Positions 26,011-33,595 are shown, counted from the stretch's first letter. The stretch is DNA of 43,161 nucleotides from DATAJX01 sp964601735 (GCA_964601735.1 CAZROO010000009.1:1-43161); one strand, 5' to 3'. Notes: generated from the letters alone by a model not told the origin. Numbers and translations are program-made.

Positions 26011-26064
26011 CAAAGAGGTTCTTTAAGGGTGGCATGGTGCCGCCCTGTCATCTGGAGCGTTTTG

Positions 26065-26487
26065 ATGAATATGCTGACTAAAGGCCTGGTTTTTGCCGCC
26101 GGTGTTCTCGGTTATGCGGCTCTCGGCGTGCTCGGTTCGGCAGCCCATGCGGCGACGCCCGGCATTCCGCTTACGGAGACCGCATGCATCGTGGTGGCCG
26201 CACAGGCGCTGACCGATTATGGCGACAGGGGCCCCACCCTTACGGCGTTTCTCCCCACTTTTGTGGGCGAGCGCCCGGGATGTGCTGTAGAGCTGACGGC
26301 GCGCGATGGCAGTTTTATTTATGCCAACGGGACGATTCGGGGAGCCGAAAGCTCCCAGTTTGAAACCGTGCGCCGCGAGTGGGCCAAGCCCCCGGTACCG
26401 GGGGCGGCGAAGAAACCAAAAGCCAAGGCGGCGACCAAGGCCTCGCCGAAAGGCCAGGTGGTTGCCACCCCCGGCAAATTGCACTAA
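26065..26487 (+). CDS. Exported protein of unknown function with Lys/Ala-rich tail
   Basis: The ATG at 26065 has GGAG 8 bases upstream and opens a signal peptide (MNMLTKGLVFAAGVLGYAAL, with cleavage probably after ...SAAHA). The mature domain of about 110 residues has two cysteines (TACIVV and PGCAVEL) and a C-terminal tail rich in Lys, Ala and Pro. No family is recognised. An in-frame start at 25999 would overlap the promoter and is rejected. It has its own RpoH-like promoter and its own terminator and lies antisense to the tilS–ftsH direction. Confidence 0.75.
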   Translation: MNMLTKGLVFAAGVLGYAALGVLGSAAHAATPGIPLTETACIVVAAQALTDYGDRGPTLTAFLPTFVGERPGCAVELTARDGSFIYANGTIRGAESSQFETVRREWAKPPVPGAAKKPKAKAATKASPKGQVVATPGKLH

Positions 26488-26500
26488 TCCCCGCCGGTTG

Positions 26501-26538
26501 AAAGGAGCCCTTCCGCTTATGCGGGAGGGCTCCTTTTT
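26501..26538 (+). terminator. Intrinsic terminator
   Basis: A 16-bp stem (AAAGGAGCCCTTCCGC with one G–T pair in its partner arm), loop TTAT, followed by a T-run. Confidence 0.9.
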
Positions 26539-26549
26539 ATGGCTTTTGG

Positions 26550-26577
26550 GTTGAAAAACGGCGAGTTGGCCCCATAT
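26550..26577 (+). promoter_or_regulatory. RpoH-like promoter of the membrane-protein gene at 26648
   Basis: GTTGAAA, a 13-bp spacer and CCCCATAT. This is the best match of the four: 6 of 7 in the -35 and complete in the -10. Confidence 0.7.
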
Positions 26578-26647
26578 CGAAAGAGTTATCACCCCGGGCT
26601 GAAACTTGGCTCGGTGAGCCATCGGCCTTTTTGAAAAGGAACTTCTC

Positions 26648-26950
26648 ATGGCTCTTTCGCGCAAATCGGAGATCGCCGTCCTGTCGCTGCTGGCCGCGCT
26701 GCAAATGGGTGCCGTCGGTTATTCCGGCTACACTGGTTACAAGGTTGTGACCCAATGCGACGCCCGCGCAGGCCTCTGTGACATCAGCGGCACCAACCGA
26801 TTCATCCGGTTCTCCATGCTGGCGTACCTGAATACGGCTCCCCTGGCCATCAATGCCTACAACTGGCTGACGGGCAATGACACCGCGCAACCCGTACTAT
26901 CCCCATCCATACCCGAAAACAAACAGCGGTTGCGGGAGTGGCTGGCTTAA
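26648..26950 (+). CDS. Small membrane protein of unknown function
   Basis: The 100-residue product has a hydrophobic segment near residues 9–25 (IAVLSLLAALQMGAVGY), a loop with two cysteines (QCDARAGLCD) and a weaker second hydrophobic stretch (about 56–70). AAGGA lies 8–9 bases before the ATG. The loop could lie in the periplasm with a disulfide. No family is recognised. It is preceded by the best RpoH-like promoter of the window and closed by its own terminator. Confidence 0.75.
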   Translation: MALSRKSEIAVLSLLAALQMGAVGYSGYTGYKVVTQCDARAGLCDISGTNRFIRFSMLAYLNTAPLAINAYNWLTGNDTAQPVLSPSIPENKQRLREWLA

Positions 26951-26968
26951 CCTTTTTAACGCATATGG

Positions 26969-26998
26969 AACCGCCCTGATTTTTTCAGGGCGGTTTTT
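26969..26998. terminator. Bidirectional intrinsic terminator
   Basis: AACCGCCCTGA/TCAGGGCGGTT stem with T-rich loop and T6, between the convergent small membrane-protein gene and tilS. Confidence 0.9.
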
Positions 26999-27957
26999 TA
27001 TGGCTTGAGTCTGGTACCTTTGAGGGCGCCTTGCTTCCATTCGATTTTACAGGCGCCGAGGGTGGCCGCGCCTTTGGGCTTTTGCGCGATGGCGGCGAGC
27101 AGCGTTTGGCGTTTGGACGTGCGCGGGGCGAAGGTGTCGGCGTCGTCCTTCACCAGTTTGGCGAGCAGGCGGAGGGCGAGCTCTTCGGGGAGGCTTAAGA
27201 GCCAATCGCGCTCGCAGGCCCATGTCTGAGGATTATAGGATTGTAGGGTTATAGGATTATAGGTTTTTGGGACAAAGTGGATTTGCCGCATCAAGACATT
27301 GGCTTGGGATTCGAGGGCGGTTTCGGCACGTTGGAGGCTGGCGATGCTGGCAGCCACGGCTTCTTCGTTCAGCCAATCGCCTTTGAGTTTGGCACGGATT
27401 TTACCGCGCGTGCTGGTGGCGTTGGTGGGGTCTTCGACCCACCGGATTTTATGTTTTTTGAGATGGGCGCGGAGTTCGTCGCGGCTGAGGTTGAGCATGG
27501 GACGGATGACGGTAACGCCGCCGACAATATTTTGTTCGGGGATGCCAGCGAGGCCGGTGAGGCCACTGCCTTTGGCGGCGCGCATCAGGAACTGCTCGAC
27601 GTTGTCGGTGCGGGTATGGCCGAGGAGGATGGCGTGGAGGTTTGCCTCTTGCGCCACTTTGGCGAAGGCGGCGTAGCGGTGTTTGCGGGCCGCGGCTTCC
27701 GGGTTGGTTTTGGGTTTTCCGCCGGGCGCAAAAACAATGCTGAGCGGCACGTTCAGTTTATCGCAGAGCTTTTGCGCGGCGGCGCTGCTGCGTTTGGCGA
27801 AGGTTTCGTTCCAGCCGTGGTTGACCAGGATGGCGTGGAAGTTTTGCGGCCCGAATTGGCTCACCAGCAGGTGCAGGAGTGCGAGGGAATCGCCGCCGCC
27901 GGAGATGCCGACGCCGTAACGTGCGGTGGGAGTGTGCCAGTGGGTGGCGATTTGCAT
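26998..27957 (-). CDS. tilS: tRNA(Ile)-lysidine synthase TilS
   Basis: TilS converts C34 of tRNA-Ile2 to lysidine so that it reads AUA. The PP-loop SGGGDS is at residues 19–24, and LLGHTRTDNVEQFLMR and RPMLNLSRDELR are typical of the catalytic domain. At 319 residues it is a short version. An oddity is residues ~232–243 (within TYNPITLQSYNP), which translate an array of four near-identical 8-bp units, GGATTATA. The frame is kept. The gene lies between cpoB and ftsH as in other alphaproteobacteria, but two antisense small genes separate it from ftsH. Confidence 0.93.
   Translation of the reverse strand: MQIATHWHTPTARYGVGISGGGDSLALLHLLVSQFGPQNFHAILVNHGWNETFAKRSSAAAQKLCDKLNVPLSIVFAPGGKPKTNPEAAARKHRYAAFAKVAQEANLHAILLGHTRTDNVEQFLMRAAKGSGLTGLAGIPEQNIVGGVTVIRPMLNLSRDELRAHLKKHKIRWVEDPTNATSTRGKIRAKLKGDWLNEEAVAASIASLQRAETALESQANVLMRQIHFVPKTYNPITLQSYNPQTWACERDWLLSLPEELALRLLAKLVKDDADTFAPRTSKRQTLLAAIAQKPKGAATLGACKIEWKQGALKGTRLKP
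27229..27263 (+). repeat. Octamer tandem array inside tilS
   Basis: GGATTATA, GGATTGTA, GGGTTATA, GGATTATA, then GG: four 8-bp units in the coding region of tilS, AT-rich against a GC-rich gene. Confidence 0.75.
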
Positions 27958-28007
27958 ACGTGTTTTTAGGCTGGTTGAAGCGGTGCCGCAAGGCTCCTTT
28001 CAAACAA

Positions 28008-28029
28008 GACCCCGGCTTGCGCCGGGGTC
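28008..28029 (+). repeat. Dispersed palindromic repeat, CCCCGG hairpin type
   Basis: GACCCCGGC–TTGC–GCCGGGGTC hairpin between tilS and cpoB, related to the unit at 3556–3585. Confidence 0.7.
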
Positions 28030-28047
28030 CTTTTCTCTTATGGCGGT

Positions 28048-28085
28048 AGTGGACGTGGATCCCGGCCTTCGCCGGGATGAGGCGG
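28048..28085 (+). repeat. Dispersed palindromic repeat, GGACGTGGAT type
   Basis: GGACGTGGAT followed by CCCGGCCTTCGCCGGG and ATGAGGCGG, abutting the cpoB stop codon. It is the intergenic relative of the block inside glmM. Confidence 0.75.
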
Positions 28086-28769
28086 TTATTTTTTCGCGGG
28101 GGCGGGTTTGGTGGCCGGTTTGGCGGCTTTGGTCAGCTCATCCAGCTTTTGCTTGGCTTTGGCAGCTTCTGGCGCCTGCGGGAAATCGTGCAGCAGCTTT
28201 TGCCAGCTGGCCTTGGCGAAATCGGGTTGCTTGAGTTGTTGCAGGGCGAGGCCCATTTTGTAGAGGTTGGCCGGGGCCTTGGCGCCCTTGGGGAATTTTT
28301 CCAGCCCCGACTTGAAGGCCAGGAGCGCGGCGTTGGGGTCGTTTTGCACGAGGTGCACCTCGCCCAGCCAGTACCAGGCGTTGTCGGCGAGTTTGTCCGT
28401 CGGGTACTTTTTGACGAAGGCGCCCAGCCACTTGAGCGCGTTGGGATAGTCGGCGGCGGTGAGGTAGGCGTAGGCCTTGTTGTAATGTTCGGTGGCGGTG
28501 AGGTTGGCGGGGATTTCAGCCGAAGCCTGAGGCACTGCGGCCGGGGCCGTGCCGGAAACGGCGGGGGAAGCCTCCGACGCCGGGGCTGCGGGCGCAGCGG
28601 CGGCAGGTTTGGTGGCTTGGGCTTTTTCGAGTGCCGTCAGGCGAGCGTCCATGTCCTTGGTGACAAGGTCGAGCTGCTTGGCGAGTTGCTCGACCGCATG
28701 GCTAAGGCGTTCGACGCCGCCGTTGACCTGGTCGCCCTGGTGCTCGAGCGTGGACATGCGGTTTTCCAT
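28086..28769 (-). CDS. cpoB: Cell division coordinator CpoB (YbgF), N-terminus lost in assembly gap
   Basis: CpoB is a periplasmic partner of the Tol–Pal system that links outer-membrane constriction with peptidoglycan synthesis. The visible part starts with a trimerising coiled coil (STLEHQGDQVNGGVERLSHA), then a low-complexity Ala/Pro linker, then TPR repeats from about ATEHYNKAYAYL to the C-terminus. The frame runs into the run of Ns, so the signal peptide and true start are missing. pal, usually upstream, is not seen. tilS follows, as expected. Confidence 0.88.
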   Translation of the reverse strand: MENRMSTLEHQGDQVNGGVERLSHAVEQLAKQLDLVTKDMDARLTALEKAQATKPAAAAPAAPASEASPAVSGTAPAAVPQASAEIPANLTATEHYNKAYAYLTAADYPNALKWLGAFVKKYPTDKLADNAWYWLGEVHLVQNDPNAALLAFKSGLEKFPKGAKAPANLYKMGLALQQLKQPDFAKASWQKLLHDFPQAPEAAKAKQKLDELTKAAKPATKPAPAKK

Positions 28770-28869
28770 NNNNNNNNNNNNNNNNNNNNNNNNNNNNNNN
28801 NNNNNNNNNNNNNNNNNNNNNNNNNNNNNNNNNNNNNNNNNNNNNNNNNNNNNNNNNNNNNNNNNNNNN
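28770..28869. other. Assembly gap of 100 Ns
   Basis: Exactly 100 unresolved bases, the usual placeholder for a gap of unknown size. The N-terminus of cpoB, and perhaps more genes such as pal, may be hidden here. Confidence 0.99.
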
Positions 28870-28927
28870 GTGTATGGGCTTTGGCTCCCTGCCCGTTTGT
28901 TTTTTGCCTAATGGCCGAGCGCGAGCA

Positions 28928-29008
28928 TTTGAGTGCCTTTGGCACGTATTATCGTGGATACCGACGTTGCCTTCCCCTTGGTCGGCGGCTTCGCTCGTCG
29001 GCATGACA
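28928..29008 (+). repeat. Dispersed repeat family A, copy 3 (expanded)
   Basis: TTTGAGTGCCTTTGGCAC, TTATCGTGGATACCGACG, then an extra ~30 bp before CGTCGGCATGACAG. The first hairpin has compensating changes. It abuts the pcm stop codon. Confidence 0.7.
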
Positions 29009-29009
29009 G

Positions 29010-29678
29010 TTAACTGCCGGTTTTGACGCCTTGCTGGCCGATGAGGGGCACGAAGCTGACCAGGCCGAGGACTTGCTCCTGGGTTTGGCCGTTTTCGGTT
29101 TTGGTGAGGCGGACGAGGCGTTGCTGACGGTTTTCGTCGCCGACCGGAATGACGAGCCTGCCGCCGGGCTTGAGCTGATCGATAAGCGCGGGCGGAATGG
29201 ACGGGCCCGCCGCCGTGACGATGATGGCGTCGAATGGCGCCTGGGCAGCCCAGCCGAGGGTGCCGTCGCCCACTAGCGCGGCGAAGTTGCTGTAGCCCAT
29301 TGCGTTCAGGCGTTCGGCGGCGCTGGTGGAGAGGCGCGGGTGGCGCTCGATGGTGAAGATGCGTTTGGCGAGCCGGCAGAGGATAGCCGTTTGGTAGCCG
29401 CAGCCGGTGCCGATTTCCAACACCTTTTCGGTGCCGGTGAGTTGCAGCGCGGCGGTCATTTCGGCCACCACGGTGGGTTGCGAAATGGTTTGCTTTTCGC
29501 CGATGGGCAGTGCGTTGTCATCGTAGGCCTCGGCCCCCAGCGCGTGCGGCAGGAAAAGCTCGCGTGGGACACGGGACATGGCTTCGAGCACCTTGGGATT
29601 GGTGATGCCCTTGGCGCGGATGGTCTCTAACATCCGGCGCATTCTCGTGGCGTTGGGTTGGATGTTTTTCAGGTGCAT
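29010..29678 (-). CDS. pcm: Protein-L-isoaspartate O-methyltransferase
   Basis: Pcm repairs isoaspartyl residues in aged proteins by methylation with S-adenosylmethionine. The SAM motif VLEIGTGCGYQTAI, the pre-motif QTISQPTVVA and the C-terminal PVGDENRQQRLVRL are typical. The 222-residue length is normal. The start at 29678 lies at the edge of a heptamer repeat array (29682–29719) and has no clear ribosome-binding site; ATGs 12 and 15 codons in are alternatives. It follows serS, as in the alphaproteobacterial tat–serS–surE–pcm order, but surE is absent. Confidence 0.93.
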   Translation of the reverse strand: MHLKNIQPNATRMRRMLETIRAKGITNPKVLEAMSRVPRELFLPHALGAEAYDDNALPIGEKQTISQPTVVAEMTAALQLTGTEKVLEIGTGCGYQTAILCRLAKRIFTIERHPRLSTSAAERLNAMGYSNFAALVGDGTLGWAAQAPFDAIIVTAAGPSIPPALIDQLKPGGRLVIPVGDENRQQRLVRLTKTENGQTQEQVLGLVSFVPLIGQQGVKTGS

Positions 29679-29681
29679 TCG

Positions 29682-29719
29682 CAGGTGCCAGGTCGCAGGT
29701 TGCAGATTACAGGATTCAG
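29682..29719 (+). repeat. Heptamer tandem array upstream of pcm
   Basis: CAGGTGC, CAGGTCG, CAGGTTG, CAGATTA, CAGGATT, CAG: five degenerate 7-bp units directly before the pcm start, followed at once by repeat family A copy 4. Confidence 0.7.
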
Positions 29720-29768
29720 AGCGCTTCGCGCACTCTTATCGTGGATCCCGACCTTCGTCGGGATGACA
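29718..29768 (+). repeat. Dispersed repeat family A, copy 4
   Basis: AGAGCGCTTCGCGC, TTATCGTGGATCC, hairpin CCGACCTTCGTCGG, ATGACA. It ends 10 bp before the serS stop. Confidence 0.8.
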
Positions 29769-29778
29769 CCGAGAATGC

Positions 29779-31044
29779 TCATTTGGCTTTTTCCAGCTTG
29801 GTGAGGCCGCCGAGGTGGGGGCGCAGAACGGGCGGGATGGTGACGGTGCCGTCGGCGTTCTGGAAGTTTTCGAGAATGGCCACGAGGGCGCGACGGGTAA
29901 GCCCGCTGCCGTTGAGCGTGTGGATGAGGCGGTTGTCCTTTCCGCCTTCGGGCTTGTAGCGGCCTTTCATGCGGCGGGCCTGGAAGTCGCCGCAGTTGGA
30001 GCAGCTGGAGAGTTCGCGGTAGGTGTTCTGCGAGGGCATCCACACTTCGATGTCGTAGGTTTTGGTGCTGCCGAAACCCATGTCGCCGGTGCAAAGGACA
30101 ATGGTGCGGTAGGGAATTTCCAGCCGGCGCAGCAATTCTTCGGTGGCGGCGGTCATTTGCTCGTGCATTTGTTGTGACTGCTCGGGCGTGCAGAGGATGA
30201 CCATTTCGACCTTATCGAACTGGTGTTGGCGGATGATACCGCGGGTGTCCTTGCCCGCGCTCCCGGCTTCTGACCGGAAGCACGGCGTGTGGGCGGTGAA
30301 CTTGAGGGGGAGTTCGCTCTCTTTGAAGATGCGGTCCATCGCATAGTTGGTGAGCGGGACTTCGGAGGTGGGAATGAGGTAGCGGCCATCTGTCGTTTTG
30401 AACAGGTCTTCCTCGAACTTGGGCAACTGGCCGGTGCCGAGCAGCGCGGGCGCGTTGACGAGGTAGGGGACGACGACTTCGGTGAAGCCTTTGTCGTTGG
30501 TGAGGTAATCGAGCGTGTACTGGTACATGGCGCGGTCGAGCCGGGCCAGGTTGCCTTGCAGCCAGGCGAAGCGCGAGCCGGAGATTTTGGCGGCGGTGGG
30601 TAAATCCATCAGGCCGAGGTTTTCGGCGACCTCTTCGTGCGGCAGGATTTTGAAATCAAACTTGCGCGGTTCGCCCCATTTGCGGATTTCGACGTTGTCG
30701 TCTTCGGATCTGCCGACGGGAACATCGGCTTGGGGGATGTTGGGAATGACCGCGAGAGTGGGGTTGGCGGTGTCGTCGTTGGCCGCGGCGATTTGGGCGT
30801 TGATGGCCTCGGCCTGTTTCATCAATTCGGCGGCGTCGTCCCCTGCCCGCTTGGCTTCGCCGATTTGTTTGGAGATGGCGTTGCGCTGGGCTTGCAAAGC
30901 CTGGACGTTGCCCATGTTTTTGCGGCGCTCGGCGTCGGCTTCGACGGCTTTATCGACGAGTGAGACATCGGCGCCCCGGTTTTTGAGGGCGGTTTTGATG
31001 GTTTCGATGCCTTCGGGCGTGCGGAGAAGTTGCGGGTCAATCAT
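29779..31044 (-). CDS. serS: Seryl-tRNA synthetase
   Basis: This class-II synthetase charges tRNA-Ser and tRNA-Sec. The N-terminal long coiled-coil arm (about 30–100) reads the tRNA. Motif 2 (TPCFRSEAGSAGKDTRG) and motif 3 (LNGSGLTRRALVAILEN) are clear. The 421 residues match the family. The start is 15 bp after the tatC stop, so the gene lies in the tat operon, a well-known alphaproteobacterial arrangement. No clear Shine-Dalgarno precedes the ATG. Confidence 0.97.
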   Translation of the reverse strand: MIDPQLLRTPEGIETIKTALKNRGADVSLVDKAVEADAERRKNMGNVQALQAQRNAISKQIGEAKRAGDDAAELMKQAEAINAQIAAANDDTANPTLAVIPNIPQADVPVGRSEDDNVEIRKWGEPRKFDFKILPHEEVAENLGLMDLPTAAKISGSRFAWLQGNLARLDRAMYQYTLDYLTNDKGFTEVVVPYLVNAPALLGTGQLPKFEEDLFKTTDGRYLIPTSEVPLTNYAMDRIFKESELPLKFTAHTPCFRSEAGSAGKDTRGIIRQHQFDKVEMVILCTPEQSQQMHEQMTAATEELLRRLEIPYRTIVLCTGDMGFGSTKTYDIEVWMPSQNTYRELSSCSNCGDFQARRMKGRYKPEGGKDNRLIHTLNGSGLTRRALVAILENFQNADGTVTIPPVLRPHLGGLTKLEKAK

Positions 31045-31059
31045 GGGCGGAGAATGGCT

Positions 31060-31755
31060 TTATTTGGCGGGTTTGGCAAGCAAGAGCGTCAGTTCGAACA
31101 TGGCCCACAGCGGCAGCGCGAGGAGCAGCATGCTGAGGGGATCGGGCGGCGTGATGAGGGCGGCCAGCGCGAAGATGCCGACGATGACGAAGCGCCTGCC
31201 CTGCCTGACGGTCTGGCGTTTGACCAGCCCCGTGCGGATAAGCATGAACAGCAGCGCAGGCAGGTTGAAGGTGACGCCGAAGGCCAGGCAGAGGGTGCCG
31301 GTGAAGGCGATGTAGCTTTCGAGCGTGGGAGAAATAACGAGCCCCGGAATGGGTGATTGCAGCAGGAAATGCAACGCGGCAGGCAGCACCGACATATAGG
31401 CCACGGCGAGGCCGAGGTAGAACAGCGCCGGGACGACGACGAGCAGCAGGCTGGTTTTGCGGCGTTCGTTTTTGTAGAGACCGGGCGCTATGAAGGTCCA
31501 GACCTCATAGATGAAATAGGGCATGAGCAGCGCCAGAGAGAGGATGAACGACAGTTGCAGCAGGCTGACGAACGGGCCCGTGACGGTGGTGAACTGGAGG
31601 TGGGCACCGGGGATTTTATCGAGCGGCGCGGTGAAGTACGGCAGCCAGCGGGATTGGGTTTCAAACAAAATGGCAGTGGCAACAAACAGCACACCAAGGC
31701 TGCGCAGCAGGCGGGTGCGGAGTTCGAGGATATGGGCGGCGAGCGGGTTGCTCAT
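31060..31755 (-). CDS. tatC: Sec-independent protein translocase subunit TatC
   Basis: TatC is the six-helix membrane receptor for twin-arginine signal peptides. The N-terminal HILELRTRLLRS, the periplasmic turn after FFTAP-like LPYFTAPLD, the conserved MPYFIYEVWTFIAPGLYKNERR and the later ALITPPDPLSMLLLALP are diagnostic. The 231 residues are slightly short but complete. It overlaps exoD by 4 bp. In most alphaproteobacteria tatC follows tatB directly; here exoD lies between them. Confidence 0.96.
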   Translation of the reverse strand: MSNPLAAHILELRTRLLRSLGVLFVATAILFETQSRWLPYFTAPLDKIPGAHLQFTTVTGPFVSLLQLSFILSLALLMPYFIYEVWTFIAPGLYKNERRKTSLLLVVVPALFYLGLAVAYMSVLPAALHFLLQSPIPGLVISPTLESYIAFTGTLCLAFGVTFNLPALLFMLIRTGLVKRQTVRQGRRFVIVGIFALAALITPPDPLSMLLLALPLWAMFELTLLLAKPAK

Positions 31756-32366
31756 AGCCAGGACAGCACCGCCGTGTATGCGGCGAGCAGCACCGTATGG
31801 TAGACCTTGAGTGTAACCGTCATGACCACCACGCTGAGGGCATGGGAAAGCAGGGCCAGAAGGCCGTCTTGCTGGATGAAGGCCAGCGCGAGCAGCACCA
31901 GGCAGAAAGCAGGAAGCTCGTTGGTGAACGGCAGCGGCACGATGATGAGGATAGCCTGGACGATGATGAACAGCCCTGCGAGTTTTTCGCCATGTTTGCG
32001 CACCAGGCCCGGCAGGCGGCGGTGGATGTAAGGCTGAAGGAACCGCAGAGGCTTTTGCACGTGGCCCAGTATTTTGAGTAACTGTTTTTTGGGAAGCTGC
32101 CTGTGGCTGACGGCCTCTGGCAGCTGCGGGTGGGACAGCCCCAGCAGCATTTGCACCCCCAGCAGCAGCAGTACCGCGCCGAACAGGCTCACCACGCCCG
32201 GCACCGGCAGCATGGCCGGCAGACTGAGCATGAGCAGCAGCACGCCGAACGAACGCTGGCCCAGCGTGTTGAGAAGCTGGTTGAGGGAAACGGTAGAGCC
32301 GGATGCATTATGGATGGCGGTTTTGACGCTATCGATAACCGGGCAGGCGATGGTGTTATTTTGCAT
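31752..32366 (-). CDS. ExoD-family membrane protein
   Basis: The 204-residue product matches the ExoD family, first linked to exopolysaccharide synthesis in rhizobia. A conserved N-terminal part (NTLGQRSFGVLLLMLSLPAMLPVPG) holds the first membrane segment, and at least three more hydrophobic segments follow after residue 125. The reaction is not known. It sits between tatB and tatC, overlapping tatC by 4 bp and starting 4 bp after the tatB stop, so it is part of the tat operon. A coupled start uses the GAGGAG at the end of tatB. Confidence 0.85.
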   Translation of the reverse strand: MQNNTIACPVIDSVKTAIHNASGSTVSLNQLLNTLGQRSFGVLLLMLSLPAMLPVPGVVSLFGAVLLLLGVQMLLGLSHPQLPEAVSHRQLPKKQLLKILGHVQKPLRFLQPYIHRRLPGLVRKHGEKLAGLFIIVQAILIIVPLPFTNELPAFCLVLLALAFIQQDGLLALLSHALSVVVMTVTLKVYHTVLLAAYTAVLSWL

Positions 32367-32369
32367 AAG

Positions 32370-32528
32370 TTACTCCTCTAGTCCGGCAATCATGCCGTGG
32401 ATGTAGCGCCGGACGGTGACCGTCCAGACGCCGAGTTGACGCATGACGCGCGGGAGGTCTTCCGGCTTTAAAAAGATGATGGCCACGAGGGCCAGCATCA
32501 GGATTTCGCCTAAGCTGAGCCCCGGCAT
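32370..32528 (-). CDS. tatB: TatB-like protein, unusually short (52 residues)
   Basis: The product starts MPGLSLGEILMLALVAIIFL, then KPEDLPRVMRQLG and a short helix ending IAGLEE. The membrane helix, the Pro-Glu-Asp hinge and the following amphipathic RVMRQLGVW match TatA/TatB proteins. TatB is usually over 100 residues; only the hinge and the first amphipathic turns remain. Its ATG overlaps the tatA stop by one base (TAATG). Position after tatA and before tatC argues for TatB, but it could be a second TatA-like subunit. Confidence 0.8.
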   Translation of the reverse strand: MPGLSLGEILMLALVAIIFLKPEDLPRVMRQLGVWTVTVRRYIHGMIAGLEE

Positions 32529-32704
32529 TACTTGCGCTTTTTGGTTTTACGTTTGGGTTTGGTACCCTCGCCTTCCATGCCTTCCTTGAACGCTTTCACG
32601 CCCTTGCCGAGGTCGCCCATGACGTTGGGCAGTTTGCCCGCGCCAAAGACGATGAGCACGAGCAGCAGCAGGATGACAATATGGGTAAGGCTAAGGCCGA
32701 ACAT
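32528..32704 (-). CDS. tatA: Sec-independent protein translocase subunit TatA
   Basis: TatA polymerises to form the twin-arginine translocation pore. The 58 residues contain the membrane helix MFGLSLTHIVILLLLVLIVF, the FGAGKLP hinge, the amphipathic helix NVMGDLGKGVKAFKEGM and a basic tail (KPKRKTKKRK). I chose the ATG at 32704 because it gives the canonical N-terminus; the frame is open further upstream inside the ydcF-like gene. It overlaps that gene's end by 14 bp. Confidence 0.95.
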   Translation of the reverse strand: MFGLSLTHIVILLLLVLIVFGAGKLPNVMGDLGKGVKAFKEGMEGEGTKPKRKTKKRK

Positions 32705-33542
32705 CGATAATGCTTTCTTTGGGTTGGGATTGGGTAGGCTGAAGGTTGATGACCGGCGGCTGCTTGTAGGTGAGGTCGCGGAAATCGAAGCGGCCGACGA
32801 TGAGCGAGCCCGCGAGGTCGTAGATTTCGTACAGCGCCGAGGTGGAAAGGATAAGGCCGCGGATTGACGGCAGGAAAGCCACCACGCCAAGGTGGTGCGG
32901 GATGCTCATGGCCGGGAGGGGAATGGCGTCGATGCCGTGAGCGCGGTAGATGGCCAGCGCGCGGAGCATGTGGATGTCGGATGTGACCAGCAGTACGTTT
33001 TTGGCGCCGCGGCGGCTGAGCGCGGGGGCAAGCTGGAGAGCGCTTTCATACGTGTTGGTGCTGGCTTCTTCGAGTTCGGTGGGGGTGATTTCGGACCGGT
33101 TTTTGGCGAAAAAGTCGGCAGCGACCCTGGCTTCGGACGGGTTCTGCACGCCCTCGGTATGGCCGCCCGAAATGATGACCGGCAGGCGCAGGTTGATGCG
33201 GCGCTGGGTTTCGTAAGCCACCGCCACGCGCTGGATGGTTTCGGCGCGCGGCAGCCAGCCCATAGCGCCGCTGTCAAAGATACCGGCGGTAAGGACGACG
33301 ATGGCGTCGGGGGTGTCTTCGGTGCCCAGTTGCCGGGCCTGGATGTGCGACGCAAGCATGAGCCCCAGCGCGCGGCCCACCAGCGGCGTGGCCAGCAGGT
33401 AGCCGAAGACGAAAGTGGCACAGAGAACGGCCAGCACGGCGTTGCGCCCGCGCGGGCGGCGCCACAGCAGCCACAACGCCACGGCAATGCCAATCAGCAC
33501 CAGGCCGGTAGGGAGGAAGAGCGTGGTAAAGATCAGCTTCAC
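32691..33542 (-). CDS. YdcF/SanA-like DUF218 membrane protein
   Basis: Two N-terminal membrane helices (about 3–26 and 34–58) anchor a periplasmic DUF218 domain. That domain has the core motifs DAIVVLTAG, LPVIISGGHTEG, the acidic ELEEASTNTYESA and VLLVTSDIHMLRA. Relatives such as ElyC and SanA act in envelope biogenesis, but the reaction of this group is not settled. It sits between nagZ and tatA, where scpA and scpB are common in other alphaproteobacteria. Confidence 0.88.
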   Translation of the reverse strand: MKLIFTTLFLPTGLVLIGIAVALWLLWRRPRGRNAVLAVLCATFVFGYLLATPLVGRALGLMLASHIQARQLGTEDTPDAIVVLTAGIFDSGAMGWLPRAETIQRVAVAYETQRRINLRLPVIISGGHTEGVQNPSEARVAADFFAKNRSEITPTELEEASTNTYESALQLAPALSRRGAKNVLLVTSDIHMLRALAIYRAHGIDAIPLPAMSIPHHLGVVAFLPSIRGLILSTSALYEIYDLAGSLIVGRFDFRDLTYKQPPVINLQPTQSQPKESIIDVRP

Positions 33543-33567
33543 AGGCCAAGGTTATAGCGCATTTTTG

Positions 33568-33595
33568 AGCTTGTAGCTTGTAGCTTGTAGCTTGT
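33568..33595 (+). repeat. Heptamer tandem repeat (AGCTTGT)4
   Basis: Four perfect copies of AGCTTGT between nagZ and the ydcF-like gene, close upstream of the latter. Confidence 0.9.

Noticed and set aside
25999..26064. Upstream start for the exported-protein gene at 26065
   Set aside because: It would overlap the RpoH-like -10 box and bury the signal peptide; GGAG sits correctly before the ATG at 26065.
33568..33595. CRISPR-like array
   Set aside because: The 7-bp units are perfectly tandem without spacers; no cas gene is present.
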